Shown one piece after another: positions 1-5,830 of a stretch of DNA of 6,221 bases (its first letter is position 1; the number at the start of each line of letters is the position of its first letter). This stretch comes from Actinomycetota bacterium (lineage in GTDB: Bacteria; Actinomycetota; Thermoleophilia; UBA2241). Position numbers and translations under genes: made by a program. The stretch covers positions 1 to 6,221 of the forward strand of contig PLTW01000224.1 of the NCBI GenBank assembly GCA_003164655.1, in the 5' to 3' direction. The notes beneath the pieces were generated by a model. It saw nothing but the letters and a program-made list of their open reading frames with translations, made no database searches and was not told the DNA's origin.

Positions 1-23
1 CCGTTTTAGAGACAGTGCACTAG
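1..23 (+). repeat. Left copy of 23-bp terminal inverted repeat
   Basis: Bases 1-23 (starting CCGTTTTAGAGACAG) are the exact reverse complement of bases 6198-6220. The match stops at base 24, so the repeat is exactly 23 bp. It contains the 8-bp palindrome AGTGCACT. Perfect inverted repeats of this length at both ends suggest transposon or insertion-sequence termini. They could bound this segment as a mobile unit, or be the ends of two insertion-sequence copies that lie outside the window and at which it was cut. No transposase is encoded inside, so the second reading is at least as likely. I do not recognise the family. Confidence 0.85.
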
Positions 24-34
24 CATGGTGGCGC

Positions 35-67
35 TTGGTGGCCTGCGTCCGATCCGGGGGGTATGCC
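35..67 (+). promoter_or_regulatory. Leader and weak ribosome binding site of the propeller protein gene
   Basis: Six consecutive G residues at 56-61 sit 6 nt before the ATG at 68 and are the only plausible Shine-Dalgarno sequence. This favours ATG 68 over the in-frame TTG at 35, which has no such site and would put 11 extra residues before the signal peptide. Only 44 bp separate the terminal repeat from the ATG, so the promoter may lie in the flanking element, outside the window. Confidence 0.4.
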
Positions 68-2845
68 ATGTGCCGCTTGGGCTTCATGATGGGCGTCCTG
101 CTCGCCGCTCTGGCGTTCGCCTTTCCCGGCATCGCCGCCGCGGCCTCGGCACTGCCGCCGGCTCAGGCAGCGGCCGGTCCCCTGGCACAGCAGGCGATTC
201 AGCAGGTCGAGCTGAGTGACCCCGGCGCGGCGACCGGCGACGCGTTCGGCTGGGCGGTGGCGCTCGAGGGCGACACGGCGCTGGTCGGCGCCCCCTTCAC
301 GAGCGTCAACGGTCAGAGCGACGCCGGCGTCGTCTACGTCTACACCCGCTCGGGGTCGAGCTGGACCAAGCAGGCCGCGCTGAGGGCCTCCGACGAAACG
401 TCCGGCGACGAGATCGGCCTCTCGGTGGCACTGTCGGCCGACGGCGACACGGCGCTGGTCGGCGCCCCCGAGATGACCGTCGGCGGCCAGACCCTGGCCG
501 GCGTCGTCTACGTCTTCACGCGCTCGGGGTCGAGCTGGACCGAGCGGGCCGAGCTGAGCGATCCCGATCCGTTCTTCACTCCCGGCTTCGGCGACTCGCT
601 GGCGCTCGACGGCGACACGGCGCTGATCGGCCTTCGCGGCAGGTACGTCGGCACCAAGCAGGCCTACTCCTACTACGCCGGCGCCGCCTATATCTACAGC
701 GGCTCGGGGGCCAGCTGGTCCGAGCAGACTGAGCTGCCCGGCGTTGAGGCGATCGCGAACAATGGAGGCTCGGAGTCTCACGTGGCGCTCTCCTCCGACA
801 CGGCGCTGGTCGGCGTCCCCGGCGTGCAGGTCGACGGTGTGGTTCGGGAGGGCGCCGCCTACGTCTACAGCCGTTCGGAAACGAGCTGGTCTGGGCCGGC
901 CGAGCTGAGCGACCCGGGCGAGGCGGGCGACGATTGGTTTGGCTGGGCGGTGGCGCTCGAGGGCGACACGGCGCTGATCGGCGGACCCGGCGAGCCCATC
1001 AACGGGATGGGCGCCGCCGGCGCCGTCTTTGTCTACGACGGCGCGGGAACGAGCTGGAGTCAGCAGGCCGAGCTGAAGGACCCCGACCCGGCGATCTCCG
1101 ACGCCTTTGGCTACACGGTGGCGCTCGACGGCGACACAGCGCTGGTCGGCGCCCCCGACAAGACCGTCAACGGCGTGATAGGCGCCGTCTATGTCTACGC
1201 GCGCTCGGGGTCGAGCTGGAGCCAGCAGGCCGAGCTGAGTCCCCCCGACGGGTCCGGCGCCGGGATCGGCGACGCGGTGGCGCTCTCCGGCAAGACGACC
1301 CTGATCAGCGCTCCCGACAAGAGTGTCGGCGGTCAGAGCGAGGCCGGCGCCGCCTACATAGACGTCCTGTCAAGCAGCGACGACACCCTCAAAGGACTGA
1401 CGGTCTCGGCGGGCACCCTGAGCCCGAGCTTCACGCCGGCCACCCTGAGCTACGCAGACAGCGTGGCCAACGCCGTAAAGAGCATCACCGTCACGCCGCA
1501 GACCACCGACAGCAGCGCCACCTACGCACTCAGGGTGGCCGGCAACCCGGTCTCGAACCCGATCGCCCTCGATGCAGGCGACAACGTCATCGACGTCGTG
1601 GTCACCGCCGCGGACGGCAGCACGAGCCAGACCTACGTCGTCACCGTGACCCGCGCCAAGTCCAGCGACGACGCCCTGAAGGAGCTCACGGTCTCGGCCG
1701 GCACGCTGAGCCCGGGCTTCAGTCCCGACACCCTCGCCTATAGCGACGAGGTCGCCAACGACGTGACCACCATCACCCTCGTGCCGACGACCAACGACAC
1801 TGACGCCTCCTACCTGTTCCGGGTGGCGGGCCAGCCGGTCCCCGGTCTGTACCCCCAGTTTCCCCTGAGCGAGGGTGAGAACGTCATCGACCTCGTGGTC
1901 ACCGCCCCCGACGGCACCACCAGCCGGACCTACAGCGTCACCGTGACCCGGCAGTCCAGCGACGACACCCTGAAGAGCCTCGTGGTCTCAGACGGCGAGC
2001 TGAGCCCGGGCTTCAGTCCCGAAAACCTGCAGTACAGCGACGCCGTGGCCCGCAAGCTGACCGACATCACGGTCACGGCGACCCCCAACGACGCCGACGC
2101 CACCTGCGCTCTTGAGGTCGGCGGCCAGAGGGACACAAACCCGATCGCCCTGGCTTATGAGGGTGCTACCGTCATCGACGTCGTGGTCACCGCCCAGGAC
2201 GGCACCACCAGCCAGACCTACAGCGTCACGGTAGGAAGGCTTGCCAACGACGACGCCCTCAAGGAGCTCACGGTCTCAGCCGGCGAGCTGAGCCCGAGCT
2301 TTGCCCCCGACACCCTCGCCTACGGCGACGACGTGCCCAACAGGGTGACGAGCGTCACCGTCGCAGCGACGCCCCGCGACGGGAACGCCACCTGCGCCCT
2401 GCAGGCCGGCGGCGAGGCGATCGTCTTCCCCTACTTCCTGGTCGTGGGCGACAACGTCATCGACGTCGTGGTCACCGCCGCCGACGGCAGCACCAGCCAG
2501 AGCTACAGCGTCACGGTGACCAGAGCGCCGCTGGTCCCGAAACTCACGCTCAAGCTGAGCGGCCTCATCCGTGGCGCCCTGACGCACGGCAAACGCCTCA
2601 CGGCCAAGGGCACGGTGACGCCCGCAAGCCTCGCCGGCGGCAAGGTCACCCTCACGGTGCAGCGCAAGCAAGGCGGCAGGTGGCGCAAGGTCAAGAGCCT
2701 GGCCTGCCCGATCGGTGTCAGAGGCACCTTCGGTGCGACCTACAGGCCTGCCAAGGCGGGCACCTACCGCGTCGGGGCGACGATCACCGAGACGGCCACC
2801 CATGAGGCCGCTCAGACCAGGTGGCTGAAGTTCAAGGTGAAGTAG
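68..2845 (+). CDS. Secreted FG-GAP propeller / cadherin-like repeat protein with Ig-like C-terminus
   Basis: This encodes a 925-residue exported protein, probably acting outside the cell in binding or adhesion (inferred from architecture). Residues 1 to about 27 form a signal peptide with a hydrophobic core and an AAAASA-type cleavage region. Residues about 48-435 hold seven FG-GAP-like repeats with the pattern G-D-A-F-G ... VALDGDTALVGAP ... G-A-V-Y-V-Y ... SW-Q-A-EL. Seven is the number expected for a closed seven-bladed beta-propeller. Four cadherin-like beta-sandwich repeats (Pfam Cadherin-like type) begin near residues 441, 537, 635 and 731; each starts LK-LTVS-G-LSP-F-P and ends with a T-VTR-like strand. 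Residues about 822-925 form a basic Ig-like domain (KVTLTVQRKQGGRW, KAGTYRV). There is no LPXTG motif or C-terminal membrane helix, so it is likely released or held non-covalently. The stop is TAG. An alternative start at the internal Met codons 86/89 would shorten the signal peptide. Confidence 0.92.
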   Translation: MCRLGFMMGVLLAALAFAFPGIAAAASALPPAQAAAGPLAQQAIQQVELSDPGAATGDAFGWAVALEGDTALVGAPFTSVNGQSDAGVVYVYTRSGSSWTKQAALRASDETSGDEIGLSVALSADGDTALVGAPEMTVGGQTLAGVVYVFTRSGSSWTERAELSDPDPFFTPGFGDSLALDGDTALIGLRGRYVGTKQAYSYYAGAAYIYSGSGASWSEQTELPGVEAIANNGGSESHVALSSDTALVGVPGVQVDGVVREGAAYVYSRSETSWSGPAELSDPGEAGDDWFGWAVALEGDTALIGGPGEPINGMGAAGAVFVYDGAGTSWSQQAELKDPDPAISDAFGYTVALDGDTALVGAPDKTVNGVIGAVYVYARSGSSWSQQAELSPPDGSGAGIGDAVALSGKTTLISAPDKSVGGQSEAGAAYIDVLSSSDDTLKGLTVSAGTLSPSFTPATLSYADSVANAVKSITVTPQTTDSSATYALRVAGNPVSNPIALDAGDNVIDVVVTAADGSTSQTYVVTVTRAKSSDDALKELTVSAGTLSPGFSPDTLAYSDEVANDVTTITLVPTTNDTDASYLFRVAGQPVPGLYPQFPLSEGENVIDLVVTAPDGTTSRTYSVTVTRQSSDDTLKSLVVSDGELSPGFSPENLQYSDAVARKLTDITVTATPNDADATCALEVGGQRDTNPIALAYEGATVIDVVVTAQDGTTSQTYSVTVGRLANDDALKELTVSAGELSPSFAPDTLAYGDDVPNRVTSVTVAATPRDGNATCALQAGGEAIVFPYFLVVGDNVIDVVVTAADGSTSQSYSVTVTRAPLVPKLTLKLSGLIRGALTHGKRLTAKGTVTPASLAGGKVTLTVQRKQGGRWRKVKSLACPIGVRGTFGATYRPAKAGTYRVGATITETATHEAAQTRWLKFKVK
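1388..2524 (+). repeat. Four tandem cadherin-like domain repeats within the secreted protein gene
   Basis: Repeat units start at 1388, 1676, 1970 and 2258, giving periods of 288, 294 and 288 nt. The 3' part of each unit (VIDVVVTA-DG-TSQTYSVTV) is conserved at DNA level as well as protein level. Bases 1577-1611 in the first unit are identical to 2447-2481 in the fourth. The repeats could change in number by recombination. Confidence 0.85.
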
Positions 2846-2930
2846 CGGCACCGACAGCCGCCTCTCCAGCCAGTCCGGTCACGCCTGGTACAGCCTCGCC
2901 GGCAATCTCCAGTCGACGCCCCCCGACGGG

Positions 2931-2957
2931 CGGCACCAGAGACGCCTCTCCGTGCCG
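2931..2957 (-). terminator. Hairpin terminator candidate after the SDR gene
   Basis: CGGCAC (2931-2936) pairs with GTGCCG (2952-2957). After a small internal loop, AGAG (2938-2941) pairs with CTCT (2946-2949) around an ACGC loop. The hairpin starts 4 nt past the TAG of the minus-strand dehydrogenase gene and lies in the convergent gap, so it could stop transcripts from both sides. Neither side has a T-tract, so intrinsic termination is only plausible. Confidence 0.45.
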
Positions 2958-2961
2958 TTGC

Positions 2962-3876
2962 CTAGAACGTCCAGGCAACCCCGGTGAGCTCCTCTGACAC
3001 CTCCCACAGCCGCCGCGCCGTCTCCTCGTTTGTCGCTGAGGCGATCGGCTGCACCTCGGTCGGAAAGCCGCGCATCTCGCCGAAACCGTCCGGACCATAG
3101 AACCTCCCGCCCTCCGCCGCCGGATCGACGGCCGCGTAAAGCTCGCAGAGCGCACCCATCTCGGCGCTCTGCGCAAGGAGCCGGTTGCCGACCTTCAACA
3201 GTTGTCTCATTGGGCCAATCGGACCGCTGCTTTGCAGGTTGGTGTTCGCATACCCGGGGTGAGCGAGCACCGAGCGTAACGGGATCCCGGCCGCCCGCAC
3301 CCGACGGTCAAGCTCCAGAGCGAACAGCACGTTGGCGAACTTGGACTGCTGGTAGAAGCTGCGCGGCGAGTAGGACCGCTCCCCGCTGAGATCGTCGAAG
3401 TGGATCGAGCCGCCCTTATGCTCGCCCGAACTTACCGTCACCACCCGAGCGTCGCGGCCGCGGCGGATGGTCTCGAACAGCAGCCCGGTCAAGGCGAAGT
3501 GGCCCAGATGGTTGGTGGCGAATTGCGACTCGAAGCCCTGTCGCGTGAGGCGGCGGGGCGGGTACATCACGCCAGCGTTGTTGATAAGCACGTCCACCGC
3601 GACGCCATCGTTGACGATCCCTGCCGCGAAGGCCCGTACCGAGCCCAGGTCGGCGAGGTCCAATGCTCGAAACTCGACGGCGGCCTCCTGTTGCGCGGCC
3701 TTGAGCCTGGCCACGGCCGCGCGCCCCTTCGGTCCGCTGCGGACAGCCAACACCACCCGCCCACCGTGCGCGGCGAGCTGGCGGGCGGTCTCGTAACCGA
3801 GGCCGCTGTTGGCGCCGGTGACGATGAAGGTGCGCCCCGACTGGTCGCTGATGCGGTTCGCCGTCCAACGATCCAT
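2962..3876 (-). CDS. Short-chain dehydrogenase/reductase (retinol dehydrogenase / protochlorophyllide reductase-like group)
   Basis: This encodes a 304-residue soluble NAD(P)-dependent oxidoreductase of the SDR superfamily. Its substrate cannot be told from sequence. The Rossmann fold begins with TGANSGLG (residues 20-27, the TGxxxGxG cofactor motif). Arg46 after the second strand favours NADPH, and Asp73 follows the third strand (ALDLADL). NNAG is at 99-102, and the catalytic set is Asn122, Ser149/Ser150, Tyr175 and Lys179 (YQQSK, the YxxxK motif), so all key residues are present. The length is normal for this subgroup, which is longer than classical 250-residue SDRs. The ATG at 3876 is fixed by AAGGAG five to six nt upstream. 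It lies 135 nt downstream of the selenoprotein gene on the same strand, too far for tight coupling, and converges on the propeller gene. The stop is TAG. Confidence 0.93.
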   Translation of the reverse strand: MDRWTANRISDQSGRTFIVTGANSGLGYETARQLAAHGGRVVLAVRSGPKGRAAVARLKAAQQEAAVEFRALDLADLGSVRAFAAGIVNDGVAVDVLINNAGVMYPPRRLTRQGFESQFATNHLGHFALTGLLFETIRRGRDARVVTVSSGEHKGGSIHFDDLSGERSYSPRSFYQQSKFANVLFALELDRRVRAAGIPLRSVLAHPGYANTNLQSSGPIGPMRQLLKVGNRLLAQSAEMGALCELYAAVDPAAEGGRFYGPDGFGEMRGFPTEVQPIASATNEETARRLWEVSEELTGVAWTF

Positions 3877-3881
3877 GGGTG

Positions 3882-3887
3882 CTCCTT
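3882..3887 (-). promoter_or_regulatory. Ribosome binding site of the SDR gene
   Basis: The minus strand reads AAGGAG, 5 nt before the ATG at 3876. It lies inside GACCCAAGGAG, an 11-nt string also found before the selenoprotein gene start. It settles the choice of start codon. Confidence 0.75.
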
Positions 3888-3923
3888 GGGTCCGGTTGGT
3901 GTGACAGCATGCTTTCCCGCGAC

Positions 3924-3929
3924 ACCCTA
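3924..3929 (-). promoter_or_regulatory. Possible -10 element upstream of the SDR gene
   Basis: TAGGGT on the minus strand fits the loose TAnnnT form of the -10 box of high-GC bacteria. It lies 48-53 nt upstream of the ATG. The same hexamer sits at the same distance from the start of the selenoprotein gene. No good -35 hexamer was found at 16-18 nt spacing, so this is weak. Confidence 0.25.
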
Positions 3930-4011
3930 CCGCCTGTTCGACGCCATCAGACAGCCCACAGCGCTGATCATGAGGCAGGTGTTCGCAAATTGGCGGCGCG
4001 GCGTTGCCTGC

Positions 4012-4503
4012 TTACCCCTCTGCGCCCGACCCTGCCGAGGAGTTGATCTCATCACCCAGCGCCAGGACCTCTGCGTTCTCGGGGATGTCGCTCATGCTGT
4101 GGCCGTAATGCACGAAACGCGCCACCCCGGCCTTGTCGATGAGCACCTGGGCCGGCATGCGTCCCAGCTTGAAGAGGTTCACCTCCTGCCCGTAGAGCTT
4201 CAGCACGCTGTGCTGGGCGTCGGGCAGGCCGACGAAGGGCAGGGACTCCTTCTGCCAGTACTCGCCAAACGCCCGAGCGTCCTCAGGACCGACCACCGCG
4301 ACCTCGATGTCGCGATCGACGAACTGCGAGTAATCATGGCGCAACTGCGCCATATGCCTGCGGCAGAACGGTCAGCCAAAGCCACGGTTGAAGACCAGCA
4401 AGACGTTCTTGCGGCCGCGGTAGTCCGAGAGGCTCACCGGGCTGCCGGAGAAGTCGGGCAGGCTGAACTCGGGAGCAGGCTGGTCCAGGGACACGCGGGG
4501 CAT
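4012..4503 (-). CDS. Selenocysteine-containing peroxiredoxin-like (AhpC/TSA, thioredoxin-fold) protein, UGA read through at codon 44
   Basis: This encodes a 163-residue cytosolic redoxin, probably reducing peroxides or disulfides with thiol or thioredoxin electrons (inferred from family). Translation from ATG 4503 gives MPRVSLDQPAPEFSLPDFSG, the usual AhpC/TSA start (APxFxLPD). It continues through LSDYRGRKNVLLVFNRG to G-F-G-U44-P-F-C47-R-R-H, then MAQLRHDYSQF, VAVVGPEDARAFGEYW, LPFVGLPDAQHSVLKLYG and a cis-Pro-like RMPAQVLID. Codon 44 is TGA (4372-4374), precisely at the first Cys of the family's CxxC motif. Both sides are in one frame with homologous-looking sequence and no frameshift, which argues for selenocysteine rather than a pseudogene. 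TGA is still used as a stop in neighbouring genes, so the code is not changed. AAGGAG lies 6 nt before the ATG. The stop is TAA. A naive call would start at 4353 and lose the active site. UxxC Prx-like selenoproteins are a known group. The alternative is nonsense decay. Confidence 0.88.
4336..4353 (-). promoter_or_regulatory. Candidate bacterial SECIS hairpin for UGA recoding
   Basis: On the minus strand AUGGCGC (4353-4347) pairs perfectly with GCGCCAU (4342-4336) around an AGUU loop (4346-4343); one further U-G pair is possible at the base. The apical loop starts 25 nt after the UGA. G is the second loop base, followed by U, which agrees with the known bacterial rule that a G occurs in the first two loop positions, and resembles the GU of the E. 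coli fdhF loop. The hairpin is entirely coding (MAQLRH, residues 51-56). A competing fold, CUGC-C-GC (4366-4360) with GCGCAG (4350-4345) and loop AGGCAUAUG, is also possible, so the active structure is not settled. Confidence 0.65.
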
Positions 4504-4509
4504 GGGCTT

Positions 4510-4515
4510 CTCCTT
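4510..4515 (-). promoter_or_regulatory. Ribosome binding site of the selenoprotein gene
   Basis: The minus strand reads AAGGAG, 6 nt before the ATG at 4503. This strong site shows that translation starts upstream of the in-frame TGA. It is key support for readthrough rather than initiation at the ATG at 4353, before which no comparable site is seen. Confidence 0.8.
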
Positions 4516-4550
4516 GGGTCGCGGGGCAGGTCGCTGCCGGAGTCACTGCC

Positions 4551-4556
4551 ACCCTA
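4551..4556 (-). promoter_or_regulatory. Possible -10 element upstream of the selenoprotein gene
   Basis: TAGGGT on the minus strand lies 48-53 nt upstream of the ATG, the same hexamer and distance as in front of the SDR gene. No convincing -35 box was found. If real, the selenoprotein gene has its own promoter within the 196-bp gap after the GNAT gene. Confidence 0.25.
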
Positions 4557-4650
4557 TCAGGGCCGGCGGCGCTGTCCGCGGACCCCGCCCGTTTGCGGAA
4601 CCGGGCCCGTCACCGACGTCGTGCCACCCCCTTGCAACCGCACGGGGCGG

Positions 4651-4690
4651 CGCTCGATGGCGCTCGGCGGCGCTCGATGGCACTCGGCGG
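4651..4690. repeat. Tandem 20-bp repeat, two copies
   Basis: Bases 4651-4670 and 4671-4690 differ at one position (CGCTCGATGGCGCTCGGCGG against CGCTCGATGGCACTCGGCGG). The series continues as a degenerate partial copy from 4691. It lies just past the end of the GNAT gene, in the gap before the selenoprotein gene. No function is evident. Confidence 0.75.
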
Positions 4691-4699
4691 CAGTCGCGC

Positions 4700-5278
4700 T
4701 CACGACGGCCCGTCGTGCGACGGTCCGGGCACAACCTTGGTCACCACCCAATGGCTCTTCCCGAGGCGCCGGATCCGCCGGAACCCTTGGCTTTCGAACA
4801 TCGAGACCGTGCCGTTGTGAAGAAAGGATCCCGCGACCGATCGACCCGCGGCGTCTTCGGGGTAGCTTTCCACGGTTCCTCCCCCAAGTCGGGCGATCTC
4901 CCGCAGAGCGCCCTTGAGAGCGGCTGCCGCGACTCCTTTACGCCGGTAGTCCCGGTCCACAAAGAAACAGGTGATCCGCCAATCCGGAAGGTCGGTCAGA
5001 CCCTCGAGATAAGCTCGCTTGTGCTTGATGCGCGGAAGCTCGTCTGGTGGCCCGAACTGACACCAGCCGACGGCGCTCGAGCCGTCGTACACGAGGGCGG
5101 CGTGAGCCTGGCCTTCCCGGACTCGACGCTCCTTGCTGGCTCGGTTCTGCGACGCGGTCGTGTTGCGCCCCACACCCTCGGGGTGGAAGGCCATGCACCA
5201 GCAGCCACCCCAAACACCGTTGTGCTTCTCGGCCAGGCGCGCGAAGTCCGACCAGGTGGTCTCGTCCAGAGGTTTCAC
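4700..5278 (-). CDS. GNAT-family N-acetyltransferase
   Basis: This encodes a 192-residue protein with the acetyl-CoA-binding core of the GNAT fold. Motif A is clear: the strand ITCFFVDRDY (102-111) is followed by RRKGVA (112-117), the Q/RxxGxA/G pyrophosphate-binding loop, and a helix (AAALKGALREIA). The C-terminal motif SMFESQGFRRIRRLGKSHWVV is typical of GNAT enzymes. The N-terminal stretch HNGVWGGCWCMAFH and the IKHKRAYL segment mark a subgroup of unknown substrate, with a Cys-x-Cys close to the start. The start used is GTG at 5278 (GTG-AAA-CCT, so M-K-P-L). An in-frame TGA lies 11 codons upstream and there is no ATG between, so GTG is the only standard start. No good Shine-Dalgarno sequence precedes it, so the true start or a lost 5' end is uncertain. 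The stop is TGA. The selenoprotein gene follows after 196 bp on the same strand. Confidence 0.88.
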   Translation of the reverse strand: MKPLDETTWSDFARLAEKHNGVWGGCWCMAFHPEGVGRNTTASQNRASKERRVREGQAHAALVYDGSSAVGWCQFGPPDELPRIKHKRAYLEGLTDLPDWRITCFFVDRDYRRKGVAAAALKGALREIARLGGGTVESYPEDAAGRSVAGSFLHNGTVSMFESQGFRRIRRLGKSHWVVTKVVPGPSHDGPS

Positions 5279-5339
5279 GTAGATGCCGGTCGTAGCCCAC
5301 CCCGTCGGTCAAAAGGATATCGCCTTGCGGAAGGCCGAC

Positions 5340-5356
5340 GCGCCCGGCTCGGGCGC
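5340..5356 (-). other. GC-rich leader hairpin upstream of the GNAT gene
   Basis: GCGCCCG (5340-5346) pairs perfectly with CGGGCGC (5350-5356) around a 3-nt loop, 62 nt before the GNAT start. A second hairpin, GCCTT-GCGG-AAGGC (5322-5335), lies between it and the gene. A short TTTT follows on the minus strand at about 5310-5313. The pair could act as an attenuator or leader structure, but this is speculative. Confidence 0.35.
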
Positions 5357-5547
5357 GCCCCTCGCAGTGACCAGCCTTCCCACCCACAGAGGCCCGCATA
5401 CCCGCAGACCGCACGCTCGGCGTCTCTGGTGGGGAAGGACCAGATCGACCAACCGATACCTCGGCCTCTTCGAATCCGCCGGACAACCGGCCAAATCGCG
5501 AACAAGGCGGCCGCGCTCAGCTCAGGGCCACGCGAGCGCGCTTTGAG

Positions 5548-5559
5548 TGCCCCGGGGCA
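5548..5559. repeat. Perfect 12-bp palindrome
   Basis: TGCCCCGGGGCA is its own reverse complement. A second perfect 12-bp palindrome, GGACGGCCGTCC, lies at 5567-5578. Such pairs can be protein-binding sites, but in GC-rich DNA chance is a fair explanation. Confidence 0.5.
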
Positions 5560-5570
5560 GCCGGCAGGAC

Positions 5571-5598
5571 GGCCGTCCGCAAGGACGGCCCTCTCTCT
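5571..5598 (+). terminator. 8-bp hairpin with GCAA tetraloop and CTCTCTCT tail
   Basis: GGCCGTCC (5571-5578) pairs perfectly with GGACGGCC (5583-5590) across GCAA, a GNRA tetraloop. CTCTCTCT follows at 5591-5598. The shape is that of a pyrimidine-tailed terminator for plus-strand transcription, or a structured RNA element, yet no plus-strand gene lies upstream within the intergenic region. It may terminate a short untranslated RNA or a leader transcript. Confidence 0.4.
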
Positions 5599-5769
5599 AC
5601 CGCAGAGATTCAAGCACTGGCAGTCGCACCGGCCGGCCCCGCCGCTCGTTGCATTGGGTTCGTCGCGAGGTGTCCTGAGGTCCGAAGACGCCGCCACCGT
5701 GCAACCGTGTCCGCTGAGGCCCCATCCCCCATGTTGCCGATCCCCCAGCGAAGCGACTTGGGCATAGAG

Positions 5770-5789
5770 TGCAGGTAGCGGGAGACCTG
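5770..5789 (+). promoter_or_regulatory. Inverted repeat upstream of the small FlbD-like gene
   Basis: GCAGGT (5770-5775) and ACCTGC (5784-5789) form a perfect 6-bp inverted repeat with an 8-nt spacer, ending 47 nt before the ATG at 5837. It could be an operator or a hairpin in the 5' leader. Part of it resembles the end of the cobalamin riboswitch B12 box, but the rest of that riboswitch is not evident. Confidence 0.35.
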
Positions 5790-5825
5790 CCCTGCGCGGC
5801 GGCTCTTCCCACCCGCAGCGAGTCT

Positions 5826-5830
5826 GGAGG
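5826..5830 (+). promoter_or_regulatory. Ribosome binding site of the small gene
   Basis: GGAGG lies 6 nt before the ATG at 5837. This strong site is the main reason to accept such a short reading frame as a gene. Confidence 0.8.

Noticed and set aside
20..781. Open frame of 253 codons on the minus strand with internal repeats
   Set aside because: It is the mirror of the propeller repeats on the opposite strand. The repeats come from the real gene and no family features are seen.
4012..4353. A 113-residue gene starting at ATG 4353 (minus)
   Set aside because: It has no comparable ribosome binding site, would lack the N-terminal half of the thioredoxin fold and the UxxC site, and its ATG lies in the predicted SECIS hairpin. 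The full frame from 4503 with one recoded TGA explains everything better.
4372..4374. Genome-wide reassignment of TGA to an amino acid
   Set aside because: TGA is used as the terminal stop of the acetyltransferase gene and the 72-residue gene, so recoding is specific to this codon.
3400..4917. Open frame of 505 codons on the plus strand
   Set aside because: It runs antisense through the dehydrogenase, selenoprotein and part of the acetyltransferase genes. Its protein is low-complexity and resembles no family. It is a by-product of GC-rich codon usage.
5464..5480. TTCGAATCC resembling a tRNA T-loop
   Set aside because: The flanking bases do not form a 5-bp T-stem, and no anticodon arm, acceptor stem or CCA end is found around it.
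4502..5767. Open frame of 421 codons on the plus strand
   Set aside because: It covers the acetyltransferase gene antisense and the hairpin-rich gap. It is Arg/Pro-rich without domains and has no ribosome binding site.
5650..5800. Cobalamin riboswitch
   Set aside because: Only an 11-nt match to the B12-box end is present. The GGTGAAATCC-like segment and the GCxACTG segment were not found in order upstream.
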